A stretch of 64,000 bases of DNA from Branchiostoma lanceolatum (Eukaryota; Chordata; Leptocardii; Amphioxiformes; Branchiostomatidae), in assembly GCF_035083965.1 (NCBI RefSeq), contig NC_089730.1, positions 21,158,027-21,222,026 of the forward strand, read 5' to 3'. A program made the translations under genes and the position numbers. Below are positions 11,342 through 22,085 of the stretch, piece by piece. The notes beneath the pieces are model-generated. The model was not told the DNA's origin. It did no database searches and worked only from the letters and a program-made list of their open reading frames with translations. The first letter of the stretch is position 1. Each line of letters opens with the position of its first letter.

Positions 11342-14300
11342 ATGGCGTCACTCACCACAGGAAGTACGGGACGAACGTTTAGGGGCTTTCCAGATAAGAC
11401 GATGTCATCGATTGGCAGAGAACTTTCTGTGCTAGTTCCTTTTTCTGACAACAATCCAGAGGAAGAGGATAGGTTGCGCCAATATCCTTTGGTTCAGGTT
11501 GGTTAAAATCTCGATATTTTTTATTTACTTCGGTTTTTGACAGAGAAGGACGACGTGGCACTGGGCTTTTTTTTATCACTGAAGTTTTTTTATCACTGTA
11601 GTTGTTTTAACAGTGCCACGTACAGATAACAACACTCATTTTTATAGACCTCGGCGAACTGAGGATATTTGCTACAGAAACTTCTAACACCTCCCCTAAT
11701 CAAAAGTACTGTAAATAATACTGAATACTTACTTCCCATCCCCTATACTGCATTCTCACGGATCTAGCCTCTACCAGGCCCCGCAGATGGCTGAAAAATA
11801 GTAGAAATTGGACAAATAGAGTGAATAGTATGCTAAGGGAGTCGGCTACGGAGAGAGGGTCCAATATGCCAAACTGTAACTTCCATAGCGGACTAACTTC
11901 TCTGGCACGTTATTCGTCTATTTGGCCAATTTCTACGATTTTTCCAGCTACCTATGGAGCCTGGTAGAGGCTATTCTAGATCTATCTATTGTAGATGTCG
12001 ATTTTATGATGTCTGTTTAATGAATGAAGACGTTCATTGTACATTCGTGCCCCGAGGGGCTAGATACGGGTCGTTTAACATAAACCTGACTAACATGAAA
12101 GTGACATATACAGTGAAATATATACAGTACATAGTTTCAACATACATGGTTGACGAAAGTGATAAGCTTAGCTAATCCAGTAGAGTCAACTTTTTTTATT
12201 AAACACCACTTCTGGGGCTGAAGGGCCTAACCGACTTTGACTTGACTTGACTTTACTGCTATAATATTGGACAAACTGTTTGCGGTGGCTTAACGTTCGC
12301 GGTGAAACGGTCGCCGCGAAAACCACGAACATAAAACCACCACGAATATTTCCGCACTTACAGTATTTGGGTGAAGCATGTGTAAGCTTAGTCCAACTGG
12401 CAAAGGAAGTTTTCGTCGCCACCCAACAAAACCTTCCTTTGCCAGTTGGATACGGTCTTATAGCGACCGAAAGATCTGCTCGGAGACTAGTGCAAACTGC
12501 GAGCAGAACTGACCAATCTCTGTTTGATAGGTAAAACAAGTTGTGTACAGCAACATCGATGACAACACTCTGCTTCTGGACTACGTAAAACAGGTTAAGA
12601 AGGTGAGTTATTAGCTTTTCGATACACATTCAGTAAAATGTCAGTACCAGTTCTAATTCCTAAAGTCCATTTCTAAAAGTCGATACTGCGGTGAGTTTTC
12701 TTTGCTCTGTGGGGAGTTTATTCCAAAGTTCAGGACCCGTGTACTTTAGAGTGCTCTTGAATGATTGTACATTTGTACATTTGCCTGTGGTGTATTACCC
12801 AACGTAAATCTCTTAAAAACAAGATTTCGATTATTAGTTCTTTCTCTAACTGAAATGTCCTGTACCATGTGACCTGGAAGGAAGTGTGGCGCTAAGACGG
12901 AGGTGAATACCGGATACCAACTTTCACCTGTAATTACGTCATATTTATGTTCAGGTCAGGTAACATAGGTTTCGGGTCATTTCAACTTAAAAAGGATCGA
13001 GACTGATTGAAAGCAAGGAGGTTAAGGTTAACCCCCTTGTTGAAAGGTAGATGGCAATATCTTTTCTGTACCGAAATAACGTATATGACCTTTAGTTTAC
13101 ATTTACTGATTAATAGATATTGCTAATCACCGTCACATTTTCGCTCGAACGGTTATCATTATTTTTCTTCTCCTGTCAAATCTTCAAATCGATTAATCTC
13201 GGTCGTCTCTACTGGGCCAAATGAGTTGAAATTTTGTATGCAGCCAGGTAGAAAGAGTGCATACCCACAGACGTTGCAAAAGTGCATAGGGGGACACAGG
13301 CTACATTTCGGACTGGAATGATTTTGCAATAGATTCCTAATTTTTAGCACTGGGGTGCTTTGGGGACAGTCATTTTTCTTTGTTTTGCATGGGGAGGGAA
13401 ATGGGCGAAATATGCTGTATTTGCTCTCGCAAATGTTGCTAGTTATAATTATCATCTTAACCCTCCATTCAATCAACACTTAGACCGTAAAGGACACCGG
13501 CATCAGCTCCATACTGACGTTGTCTGACATCTCCACGTTCGTCCACTCTGCCGTGGTCAGAGACTTTCCCTCCGTGTCCGGCCCGAGCGTAGAGGCGTGC
13601 TTCCTGGCCTTCCACAAAGCGTACACGAGAGAGCACCTGGAGCCAACTGCAGAGCCTATTCCTTACTGCGTGGTGGACCTGGATTCACCTACCGTGTCAA
13701 CAGATGCGAGGAAGGCCCTGGATACAGTAGGTGAGTCTAGAGAAGCATCGGGGTAAGTGGGGAACTTTATGGTTATAATACCGTTTGGTTTACATTAATC
13801 TTGCAATTACAACCTCTTTTAGTTGTAAGTCTTTAAGTATGGGAGGCTTCTTCTCTTTAGTTTTTTTGTATTAATCTATGTATTGCCATCTTGGTTTTTC
13901 AGCTTATAATTGTATTATTTATTGTTTATTGACTGATAGTGGTATGGTCTTGATTTTTGTGTGGCAGATAGCTTGTGATGTAAGGAAGAAGTGGTGTAGG
14001 TTTGGGCCTCCTAGCAGCTTATTCTGAAACTGCAGGGGCGATGTTGTCAAAATCTTCCAAGGTGAATAACTGAAGAAAGGAACGACGGATATTTAGTACG
14101 TAGGTAGATTAGACAGAGATGTACATAACGAAGTGCAAATTATGCAAATTGAAATCAAATTTTCTTGGCAGGATTTCCTGCCTGTGTGAAGCCCGCAACC
14201 GGATATGCGTCATTCGGAGTGAAGCGGGTGAACAGCTGTGCAGAAATGAGTGATGCGCTCGACAGTCTCCGGACAGTAAGAGACGAACACCCGAATTTCC

Positions 14301-17300
14301 TGACATCTCCTAGTGCTTCCTTCTTCAGGTAAGTAAAGAAAACAAATACGAAATCCACGCTCTCCTTTTTCAGCACTCGGTTACAGTGCTGAAAGTTGCT
14401 TCAACACTGGAAAACCAGTGCTAAACTTTCTTCAGCACTGGAAAACCAGTGCTGAGCTGAGCTGAGTTGCTAACTAAAAGATGCTGAAAAAAAATTGTTC
14501 TAAATCATTCAAAGGTTTGGGCTCCTGAAAGAAATAAAAACTTTGATTTACACAAGCACTTCCCCCCATATCTTTTTATCCCAACAGGAGTTTCTATGAG
14601 GAGTCTTTTGATAACGTTTAAGTACTTTCCCCCTATTGTTTTATCCCAACAGGAGTTTCTATGAGGAGTCTTTTGATAACGTTTAAGTACTTTCCTCCTA
14701 TTGTTTTATCCCAACAGGAGTTTCTATGAGGAGTCTTTTGATAACGTTTAAGTACTTTCCCCCTATTGTTTTATCCCAACAGGAGTTTCTATGAGGAGTC
14801 TTTTGATAACGTTTAAGTACTTTCCCCCTATTGTTTTATCCCAACAAGAGTTTCTATGAGGAGTCTTTTGATATGTTTAGCACTTCCCCCATATCTTTTA
14901 TCCCAACAGGAGTTTCTATGAGGAGTCTTTTGATAACGTTTAAGTACTTTCCCCCTATTGTTTTATCCCAACAGGAGTTTCTATGAGGAGTCTTTTGATA
15001 ACGTTTAAGTACTTTCCTCCTATTGGTTTATCCCAACAGTAGTTTCTATGAGGAGTCTTTTGATAACGTTTAAGTACTTTTCTCCTATTTCTATCCCAAC
15101 AGGAGTTTCTATGAGGAGTCTTTTGATAACGTTTAAGTACTTTTCTCCTATTGTTTTATCCCAACAGGAGTTACTATGAGGAGTCTTTTGATAACGTTTA
15201 AGTACTTTTCTCCTATTGTTTTATCCCAACAGGAGTTTCTATGAGGAGTCTTTTGATAACGTTTAAGTACTTTCCCCCTATTGTTTTATCCCAACAGGAG
15301 TTACTATGAGGAGTCTTTTAATAACGTTTAAGTACTTTCCTCCTATTGTTTTATCCCAACAGGAGTTTCTATGAGGAGTCTTTTGATAACGTTTAAGTAC
15401 TTTCCCCCTATTGTTTTATCCCAACAGGAGTTTCTATGAGGAGTCTTTTGATAACGTTTAAGTACTTTCCCCCTATTGTTTTATCCCAACAGGAGTTTCT
15501 ATGAGGAGTCTTTTGATAACGTTTAAGTACTTTCCCCCTATTGTTTTATCCCAACAGGAGTTTCTATGAGCAGTCTTTTGATAACGTTTAAGCACTTTCC
15601 CCCTATTGTTTTATCCCAACAAGAGTTTCTATGAGGAGTCTTTTGATATGTTTAAGCACTTCCCCCATATCTTTTATCCCAACAGGAGTTTCTATGAGGA
15701 GTCTTTTGATAACGTTTAAGTACTTTCCCCCTATTGTTTTATCCCAACAGGAGTTTCTATGAGGAGTCTTTTGATAACGTTTAAGTACTTTCCTCCTATT
15801 GGTTTATCCCAACAGGAGTTTCTATGAGGAGTCTTTTGATAACGTTTAAGTACTTTTCTCCTATTGTTTTATCCCAACAGGAGTTACTATGAGGAGTCTT
15901 TTGATAACGTTTAAGCACTTTCCCCCTATTGTTTTATCCCAACAGGAGTTTCTATGAGGAGTCTTTTGATATGTTTAAGCACTTCCCCCATATCTTTTAT
16001 CCCAACAGGAGTTTCTATGAGGAGTCTTTTGATAACGTTTAAGTACTTTCCCCCTATTGTTTTATCCCAACAGGAGTTTCTATGAGGAGTCTTTTGATAA
16101 CGTTCAAGTACTTTCCTCCTATTGGTTTATCCCAACAGTAGTTTCTATGAGGAGTCTTTTGATAACGTTTAAGTACTTTTCTCCTATTTCTATCCCAACT
16201 GGAGTTTCTATGAGGAGTCTTTTGATAACGTTTAAGTACTTTTCTCCTATTGTTTTATCCCAACAGGAGTTACTATGAGGAGTCTTTTGATAACGTTTAA
16301 GTACTTTTCTCCTATTGTTTTATCCCAACAGGAGTTTCTATGAGGAGTCTTTTGATAACGTTTAAGTACTTTCCCCCTATTGTTTTATCCCAACAGGAGT
16401 TACTATGAGGAGTCTTTTAATAACGTTTAAGTACTTTCCTCCTATTGTTTTATCCCAACAGGAGTTTCTATGAGGAGTCTTTTGATAACGTTTAAGTACT
16501 TTCCCCCTATTGTTTTATCCCAACAGGAGTTTCTATGAGGAGTCTTTTGATAACGTTTAAGTACTTTCCCCCTATTGTTTTATCCCAACAGGAGTTACTA
16601 TGAGGAGTATCTCGATGTAACGAAGTACTCTCTGGCTCTTCGTGACGTGGTGGTGGTCGAGCCTTATATGGAGGCCGAGGCCATGTACGCTGTGGACGGC
16701 TGCGTCATCAACGGAACCATCGTGCACTGGGCGGTAAGTTCAAAGTTCATTAAGCCCCCCCCCCTCTCACTGGGCCGTCGTCGCTGCGTCCTAAGCTGGA
16801 TTTGTGTTATCCTTGACTTTAAAATGGCAATATCATTCGAAACGTGTAATTATGACCGAAAAGACAACAAAACCCACAAAGCTTAACAAGTTCTTTATCA
16901 TTTCTTTATTTAGTTCAGGGGAGAAACCACAGTTACAATATATGCCAGGCATGAATGTAGTTTTATGGGGAAGTGAAGGAAAAGAAAGTGTCATTATCTC
17001 AGTAATAGAAAGATCGGACCACAAAAACCTGCCCTCAACTGCTAACCTATTATGTCAACTGTCATCAGACGCGACAGATTGACAGATGACAGATTAGCCA
17101 AAGTGGCTCTGTGGTCGTCACTCCACCACCAGGGAAGGTTGTGTAAAGTGCCTTTCCCAAGGGCACAGCGTCGGGGCATGGTGAGTATCGAACCCGGGAC
17201 CAATTGTTCTGATCCCAACCCTCTACCCGTTGCGCTACGCCGACGCCACTTAAGTAATATTTGTATTGTTATCTCCATGAAAAATGGAGAAATAGTTTTG

Positions 17301-20065
17301 TAAAGCCGAAATTCAAGGTCGATTTTGGGCCCCCTGGTATGTGACCTTGGTGCTGCAGCAGAACTTCTGTTTTTGTATCTTTTGACCTGGACATACTATG
17401 GTCTTGATTTTTGGGTGGCAGATAGCTTGTAGTATAAAAAAGTGTTGTAGGTTTGGGCCCCCTACCAGCTTGCTCTGGAACTGCAGTAGCATCATTGTGA
17501 AAATATTCTAAGGAGAATAACTAAACAAATGAAAGACGGTTTCCATAATATCTAGTATGCAGATAGCTTAGACAGAGATGTACACAGTGACGTGCAAATT
17601 ATGCTAATTGGGACTTAGTTTTATTTTGTGTATTGTGGAAAAAACGTAGATCGCCGACACACTCCGTTTCGATGAGGAAGACGCCAGGTTCGCTTCCATG
17701 ATCCTGCCGACCGCCGCTGATGACGGTCTACAGGGCGAGATATGGAGGTTGTATGACGCCGTGCTGACGAGGATGATCCAGTTTGGCTTCGACAACTCTT
17801 TTGCCATGATAGAGGTATTCAAGATGAAAGACGGAGAGGTAAATATAAGTTACTAAACGACTTTCTGCCATAACAACACTCTTACGAGTAGAGTAGAGTA
17901 GAGTAGAGTAGAGTAGAGTAGAGTAGAGTAGCGAAGCGTAGAGTAGAGTAGAGTAGAGTAGAGTAGAGTAGAGTAGAGTAGAGTAGAGTAGAGTAGAGTA
18001 GAGTAGTGCAGTGTATTCACTTATTTATTCAAAATGATTACCATTTCTTTTCGTCTGACTTAATTCACTTTACTTAGATTTATGTTATGATGTTATCTAT
18101 CGTAGTTAAGGGGAAACCCAGAATAAACATTGAGTGTTTTTTGCTTTTCCCGCATGATTTTTAAAAAAATTGATGTTCGTGTACTGTTCATCTATCCTTT
18201 AAGAGACTCTTGAAGTAACGTAAATTAACAAAACCAGCGGACACGGACCATGAACCAGCTTTCGCCCTACTATATGTTGTATGTTGTAACAATTGTATAT
18301 TGTTGTACTATAAATATGTAATGATATATGTTGATAGAGTTATTAGGACTCAAATGGCTGCGTATCTCTGTTATATTGTATCTGACCCTTACCTCTCCCA
18401 TCATGACCTCAATGAAAAGCAACCTGTGTGCCGATTTGAGCTTATCATGAATAAACAAAGGTTCAAACAAATAAATAGTCTACATGCGAATTAACGATAA
18501 ACATGTTTACTCCAGATCAGGTTAGTTGAGGTGAATGCGCGTGCCAACAGGCTTCATCATGCTGTCTACTCAGCCTGCTTAGAGCCCGGATTGCAGGACC
18601 ACGCCAGTATGTCTGCAGCATGCGGCATCGGGTTCAGCCAACCTGCCCCGACGGGAAAACACGGCATCGTGTACCCAGTCTTCTTCAAGAAACCTGAGAA
18701 GCCGGGAAACCTGATGGACTTTGACGTGGTGGGTAAAGACCCCGTCTCACTGGACCCGCGGCACGCTGGCGGCGGCGCTGCGTCCTAAAGCCCCCGTCTC
18801 ACTGGACCCGCGGCACGCTGGCGGCGTCGCTGCGTCCTAAAGCCCCCTCTCACTGGACCCGCGGCACGCTGGCGGCGTCGCTGCGTCCTAAAGCCCCCCT
18901 CTCACTGGACCCGCGGCACGCTGGCGGCGTCGCTGCGTCTTAAAGCCCCCGTCTCACTGGACCCGCAGCACGCTGGCGGCGTCGCTGCGTCCTAAAGCCC
19001 CCTCTCACTGGACCCGCGGCACGCTGGCGGCGTCGCTGCGTCCTAAAGCCCCCTCTTAATGGACCCGCGGCACGCTGGCGGCGTCGCTGCGTCCTAAGCT
19101 GGATTTTTGTGTTACCCTTGACTTTGTACCATTCAAAACGCACAAGTATGACCAAAAAGACGTAAAAAGGTTTAAAAACATTCGTTTTTTGTCGATGAAA
19201 TTCGTTGAGTGCTTGTCAATTTGATCGGCCGCAGCGACACCGCCAGCGTGCCGTGGGTCCAGTGAGAAGGGGCTTTAAACGTAGCCTCTACCAGGCTCCG
19301 CCGGATGGCTGGAAAAATAGTAGAAATTGGCCGTAATAGAGTGAATAGTGTGCCAAGGGAGTTAGCTACGGAGGGAGTACATTCTGCCATCGACGGTCCG
19401 TCGATGGCAGAATGTACTCCCTCCGTAGCTAACTCCCTTGGCACACTATTCACTCTATTACGGCCAATTTCTACTATTTTTCCAGCCATCCGGCGGAGCC
19501 TGGTAGAGGCTACTTTGAACGTACTCTCCAAGCAGATGAGCAGATGAGTGGGTCCGGCAGATGAGTGGGTCCGGCTGCTTTCTGATGTGTTTTAGGCACT
19601 TCTGTCGGGCTTTCTACTTTGTCATGAGGGTTGGAGAGACAAAAAAAACATAGCAAAGTAGAAATCCCAACAAAACGCTTAGAAACACGTCAAAAAACAG
19701 CGGGTGTACGTTTGTGTGTGTATCAATTGTTACATGACAAAAACTTTTCTTTTGCTAAAACTGCTTTTGATTTTTAGAAATCGCATTCAGGCTTATAACA
19801 GAATCTGATACAAAGGTTTATTTAATATCTGCATTCAACTGTTTCGTTATTCCATTTTTAGATCAAAAAGCTCCAAAACGATTCCGACGTGGAATTTCTG
19901 CTGCTAGCTGGTCCCGATGACGACATGTCCGACCTCCTCAGTAGTACCCACTTCTGCGCAGTGACGGTGTGCGCAGACTCCAGGCAAGCGATGATGAACA
20001 GACTGGTGGAGGTTCTGCGGCTGACTGTGAAGAAACCCGAGAAGCTAACATACCCCATGTCTTAG
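11342..20065 (+). CDS. ATP-grasp ligase family protein, seven exons, complete (435 aa)
   Basis: Exons 11342-11497, 13484-13730, 14172-14328, 16592-16733, 17650-17838, 18516-18728 and 19862-20065 join with matching phases (0,1,2,0,0,0) into 435 codons plus TAG. The start is CAAATGG. ATP-grasp features in order: an N-terminal substrate-side segment (GISSILTLSDI); the ATP-binding lysine loop in exon 3 (ACVKPATGYASFGVKRV); the hinge-like VVVVEPYMEAEAM and INGTIVHWAIADTLRF across exons 4-5; and the metal-binding FAMIEVFKMKDGEIRLVEVN with E and N ligands across exons 5-6 (ending VEVNARANR). These enzymes form an acyl-phosphate and ligate it to an amine or thiol. Carnosine-synthase-like ligases are the nearest animal relatives I can think of, but the substrate cannot be read from sequence. 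The protein is probably cytosolic, as no signal peptide is seen. Exon-boundary tandem repeats sit in intron 3 and at the stop codon. Donor choice after exon 6 (GTG|GTGGGT) was set by phase. Confidence 0.8.
11761..11985. mobile_element. Foldback element, degenerate copy of the 19281-19513 family
   Basis: The ends read AGCCTCTACCAGGC ... GCCTGGTAGAGGCT. The interior has the same blocks (ATAGTAGAAATTGG, AGAGTGAATAGT) as the perfect palindrome at 19281, but the arms have diverged. It lies in intron 1 of the ATP-grasp gene. Confidence 0.8.
12360..12530. mobile_element. Multi-hairpin MITE-like element
   Basis: It contains CCAACTGGCAAAGGAAG with its inverse CTTCCTTTGCCAGTTGG, and a second hairpin TCTGCTCG/CGAGCAGA. 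CCAGTTGGATACGGTCTT is shared with the element at 24715-24870, so they are one family. It lies in ATP-grasp intron 1. Boundaries are approximate. Confidence 0.65.
13915..14150. repeat. Intron-2 repeat abutting exon 3, partner 17395-17620
   Basis: About 220 bp match intron 4 (17395-17620) in the same order: TATGGTCTTGATTTTTG, GGTGGCAGATAGCTTG-like, GTAGGTTTGGGCC, TTAGACAGAGATGTACA and GTGCAAATTATG. Both copies end 20-45 bp before a 3' splice site of this gene. Confidence 0.8.
14586..16591 (+). repeat. 65-bp minisatellite made of a 3' splice site plus exon start (~31 copies)
   Basis: The unit starts at AGGAG (14586, 14651, 14716, 14781 ...) with a 65-bp period and occasional 62-63-bp variants. 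There are 31 intronic copies before the real exon acceptor at 16590-16591. Each unit has a pyrimidine tract, TTTTATCCCAACAG, and then GAGTTTCTATGAGGAGT, which mirrors the true exon 4 start GAGTTACTATGAGGAGT. Most units meet an in-frame TAA about 11 codons after the acceptor. Units 14908-15426 and 16007-16525 share variants in register at a 1,099-bp offset, showing a higher-order duplication. Confidence 0.95.
16755..16875. mobile_element. MITE fragment related to 18745-19276
   Basis: CTCTCACTGG, GTCGCTGCGTCCTAAGCTGG and the following TTGTGTTA-CCTTGACTTT block match 18990-19175. It begins about 20 bp after the exon 4 donor (16734). Confidence 0.7.
17095..17248 (-). mobile_element. tRNA-derived SINE
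   Basis: On the minus strand a tRNA-like head starts GTCGGCGTAGCGCAACGGGT (A-box region), contains a B box GGTTCGATACT, and closes with CCCCGAC, which can pair with the 5' GTCGG. It is followed by the tail GTGCCCTTGGGAAAGGCACT. The same tail motif occurs in the element at 29905-30030. It is an insertion in ATP-grasp intron 4, not a functional tRNA gene. Confidence 0.75.
17395..17620. repeat. Intron-4 repeat abutting exon 5, partner 13915-14150
   Basis: This is the diverged second copy of the intron-2 repeat. It ends shortly before the exon 5 acceptor (17649). Confidence 0.8.
17886..18006. repeat. GAGTA pentanucleotide microsatellite
   Basis: About 24 units of GAGTA with one interruption (GCGAAGCGTA) near 17931. 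It starts 47 bp after the exon 5 donor. Confidence 0.97.
18745..19276. mobile_element. MITE with a 51-52-bp tandem array and an inverted terminal copy
   Basis: Seven tandem copies begin at TCTCACTGGACCCGC (18745, 18797, 18848, 18900, 18952, 19003, 19054). An inverted copy lies at about 19224-19276 (CAGCGTGCCGTGGGTCCAGT), so the whole is bounded by inverted repeats. The left end is about 16 bp from the exon 6 donor at 18729. Confidence 0.85.
19281..19513. mobile_element. Perfect 233-bp palindrome (foldback element)
   Basis: Two 116-bp arms are exact reverse complements around a single central base at 19397. The terminus is GTAGCCTCTACCAGGCT. As a result, identical translations appear on both strands. 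It sits in ATP-grasp intron 6. The related degenerate copy at 11761 implies a mobile family and a very recent origin or homogenisation of this copy. Confidence 0.95.
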
Positions 20066-20194
20066 ACACACAATTGCAGCTGACTGTGAAGAAACCCGAG
20101 AAGCTAACGTACCCCATGTATTAGACACACAATTGCATCTGACTGTGAAGAAACCCGAGAAGCTAACGTACCCCATGTATTAGACACACAATTC
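20021..20194 (+). repeat. 59-bp tandem triplication of C-terminal codons, stop and 3' UTR
   Basis: CTGACTGTGAAGAAACCCGA begins at 20021, 20080 and 20139. The first unit encodes the last residues (LTVKKPEKLTYPMS) and the TAG of the ATP-grasp gene. Units 2 and 3 lie in the 3' UTR and still end in the equivalent TAG. Confidence 0.95.
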
Positions 20195-20264
20195 AGTCGG
20201 TTTACTTGAAAGAAGGTAACATCGGCTGCAATGCTGTTTTAATTTCTGTATGTGTCAATTCCAG

Positions 20265-20270
20265 AATAAA
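20265..20270 (+). promoter_or_regulatory. Poly(A) signal of the ATP-grasp gene
   Basis: Canonical AATAAA lies 200 bp after the TAG, just downstream of the triplicated segment. Confidence 0.6.
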
Positions 20271-20559
20271 CCATTTATATATAGTTGAAATGATTCCCAA
20301 CAAAAATGATTTTACAGAAACATGCATAAACACAGAGAGTGATAGCGATCCTCCATCTACTCAATGGAGGTTTAGAACCGGTAAATATGTTATCACTATT
20401 AAAGCAAGACCATAGCACGTCTAGGACAACCGATACAAAGTCCAGAATTTCTGCTGCAGTACCAAGTTAACATACCAGGGTGCTTTAAATCGACACTATA
20501 TTGATTTTCGATTCCCAAAGACCTACCTACATACCAAATGTCATTGTAATCTATCCAGA

Positions 20560-20645
20560 AGTTTTTTAGGTTTACTGATTTCAAAGTCCGGAGACAAACA
20601 AACAGACACACAGACAGACAGAAACACAAACACAGACACACACAA
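20560..20645. repeat. Imperfect ACAG/ACAC simple repeat
   Basis: A run of AGACAAACAAACAGACACAC-type sequence. The sequence upstream of it looks like the tail of a dispersed repeat. Confidence 0.7.
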
Positions 20646-21414
20646 TAATGATATATCCAGCATCAGACTTAACATTGAGATAGCAAATATCATACAGTAA
20701 CACATATCTTATTCTTCAAGTGTAGAAAAAAAAATCTAGCAATGACAAGTTATATACAAACATTTATTCAGTCAAAAATTATCCGTACATCCAAACTGAT
20801 TTTTTTCAACCACGTTATGTCTTTGTGACGTCAAAGAGCGCTTGATAAAAGTCAAATAGCAAATATACAAGCATTGTATGAGCTGTAGAACTATATATTT
20901 TGAATATTGTGATGTTGGGTTCTGCAAACATGCTGATATTTCATTTTCATCTAAACATTAAAGTTACAGTAAGGCACTTAGAAGCTATATTATTTACGTG
21001 TCGATAACGATCAAAATCAAGGGCTTTTTCGATAAATATTGTGTCATTTATGTGTCTATTGTTCCAAGAATGACTTTTCGTGTTCTCACAAACTCTGATG
21101 ACAGTTTATCTTCCAACCAAAAGTAGTCATCACGTCAATGCCACAGTTTTTCCCAAAATTCCTGTTCGCCATTGACCTTCATTGAAAAGATTTCTCGAGG
21201 TTTAAAAAAGGCACAACAACATCTATTCCCTACAGGGACAATCAAATTGAAAATAATTTGTATACATTAAACACGAAATGTTCTGTACATTGACAAAGTT
21301 TGATCAGCTGTACATACAGTTCTGACTAACGGACGGGAAATCCCATAATTGTTACAATTAGACCTTTGTCTTCGATCTTTGGCGGCCTCCTCACTCACAG
21401 TGTATAAGTAGCAT

Positions 21415-21607
21415 TACGCCAAAAAGCAATTACTCAAACAACTGGATATGATTTTTGGAAACGGTCAGACGTTTCAAGTAGCATCCACTACTTTTCGTCA
21501 ACTGATCCTGCTCACAGTCACTGACGAAAAGTAGTGGATGCTACTTGAAACGTCTGACCGTTTCCAAAAATCATATCCAGTTGTTTGAGTAATTGCTTTT
21601 TGGCGTA
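21415..21607. mobile_element. Foldback element with perfect 86-bp arms
   Basis: Arms 21415-21500 and 21522-21607 are exact inverse copies around a 21-bp loop. The arm start TACGCCAAAAAGCAATTACT and the outer flank CATCCAGGTAATAAGATACG (read on the minus strand) recur at 45297-45330, so this is a dispersed family. Confidence 0.95.
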
Positions 21608-21769
21608 TCTTATTACCTGGATGTCTAATCTTCATCGACGTATAAGTAGCATTCATTAAAAACGCCCGTTTTTACTCTTGATAATGCCCCCCCCCCCTGC
21701 TTTTAGCACCAGAGATATTGGCACGTATTCATTTACATTTACAAGAAAACCGGAGGCAAGTATACGTTC

Positions 21770-22085
21770 AGCACTGTGTAGTGGTCTGCACTTCTGTTAC
21801 TAGCCACATCTGGTTCAAATTACTTGGACCAGAAGGCCCGGGTTCAATCCCGGGGTAGGACACCTCTGGACCAGAGGCGCATTTAGTCATACCAAAGACT
21901 TTTGACAAAGACATAAAAATGGTACATACTTCTGAAACAGTATGGAAGTTAAACACACTCCACTGTTGGTGGACTAGCCCCCTGCTACAGTGATTGCACC
22001 ACAGTGTGGCCCAGGGGTATCAAATGGAGATGGGCACCGCCCTATACACCTTATGGTGTGGGAGGATTTTAACTTTAAACTTTAA
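21770..22085 (+). mobile_element. tRNA-derived SINE-like element
   Basis: An A-box-like TGTAGTGGTCTGCAC and, 65 bp on, a B-box-bearing GGCCCGGGTTCAATCCCGGG resemble a tRNA arm. A unique tail follows, ending in a GGTGTGGGAGG tract. Boundaries are approximate. Confidence 0.55.

Noticed and set aside
12186-12629. 147-residue minus-strand frame
   Set aside because: It spans a hairpin element and has no recognisable domain or splice support.
14586-16591. CRISPR-like regular repeat
   Set aside because: Units are contiguous with no unique spacers and derive from the adjacent exon; the sequence is eukaryotic.
17160-17248. Genuine tRNA gene
   Set aside because: The head resembles a tRNA but the arms are imperfect and the SINE tail follows it directly.
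19172-19547. Open frames with the same peptide on both strands
   Set aside because: A direct result of the perfect palindrome; not a gene.
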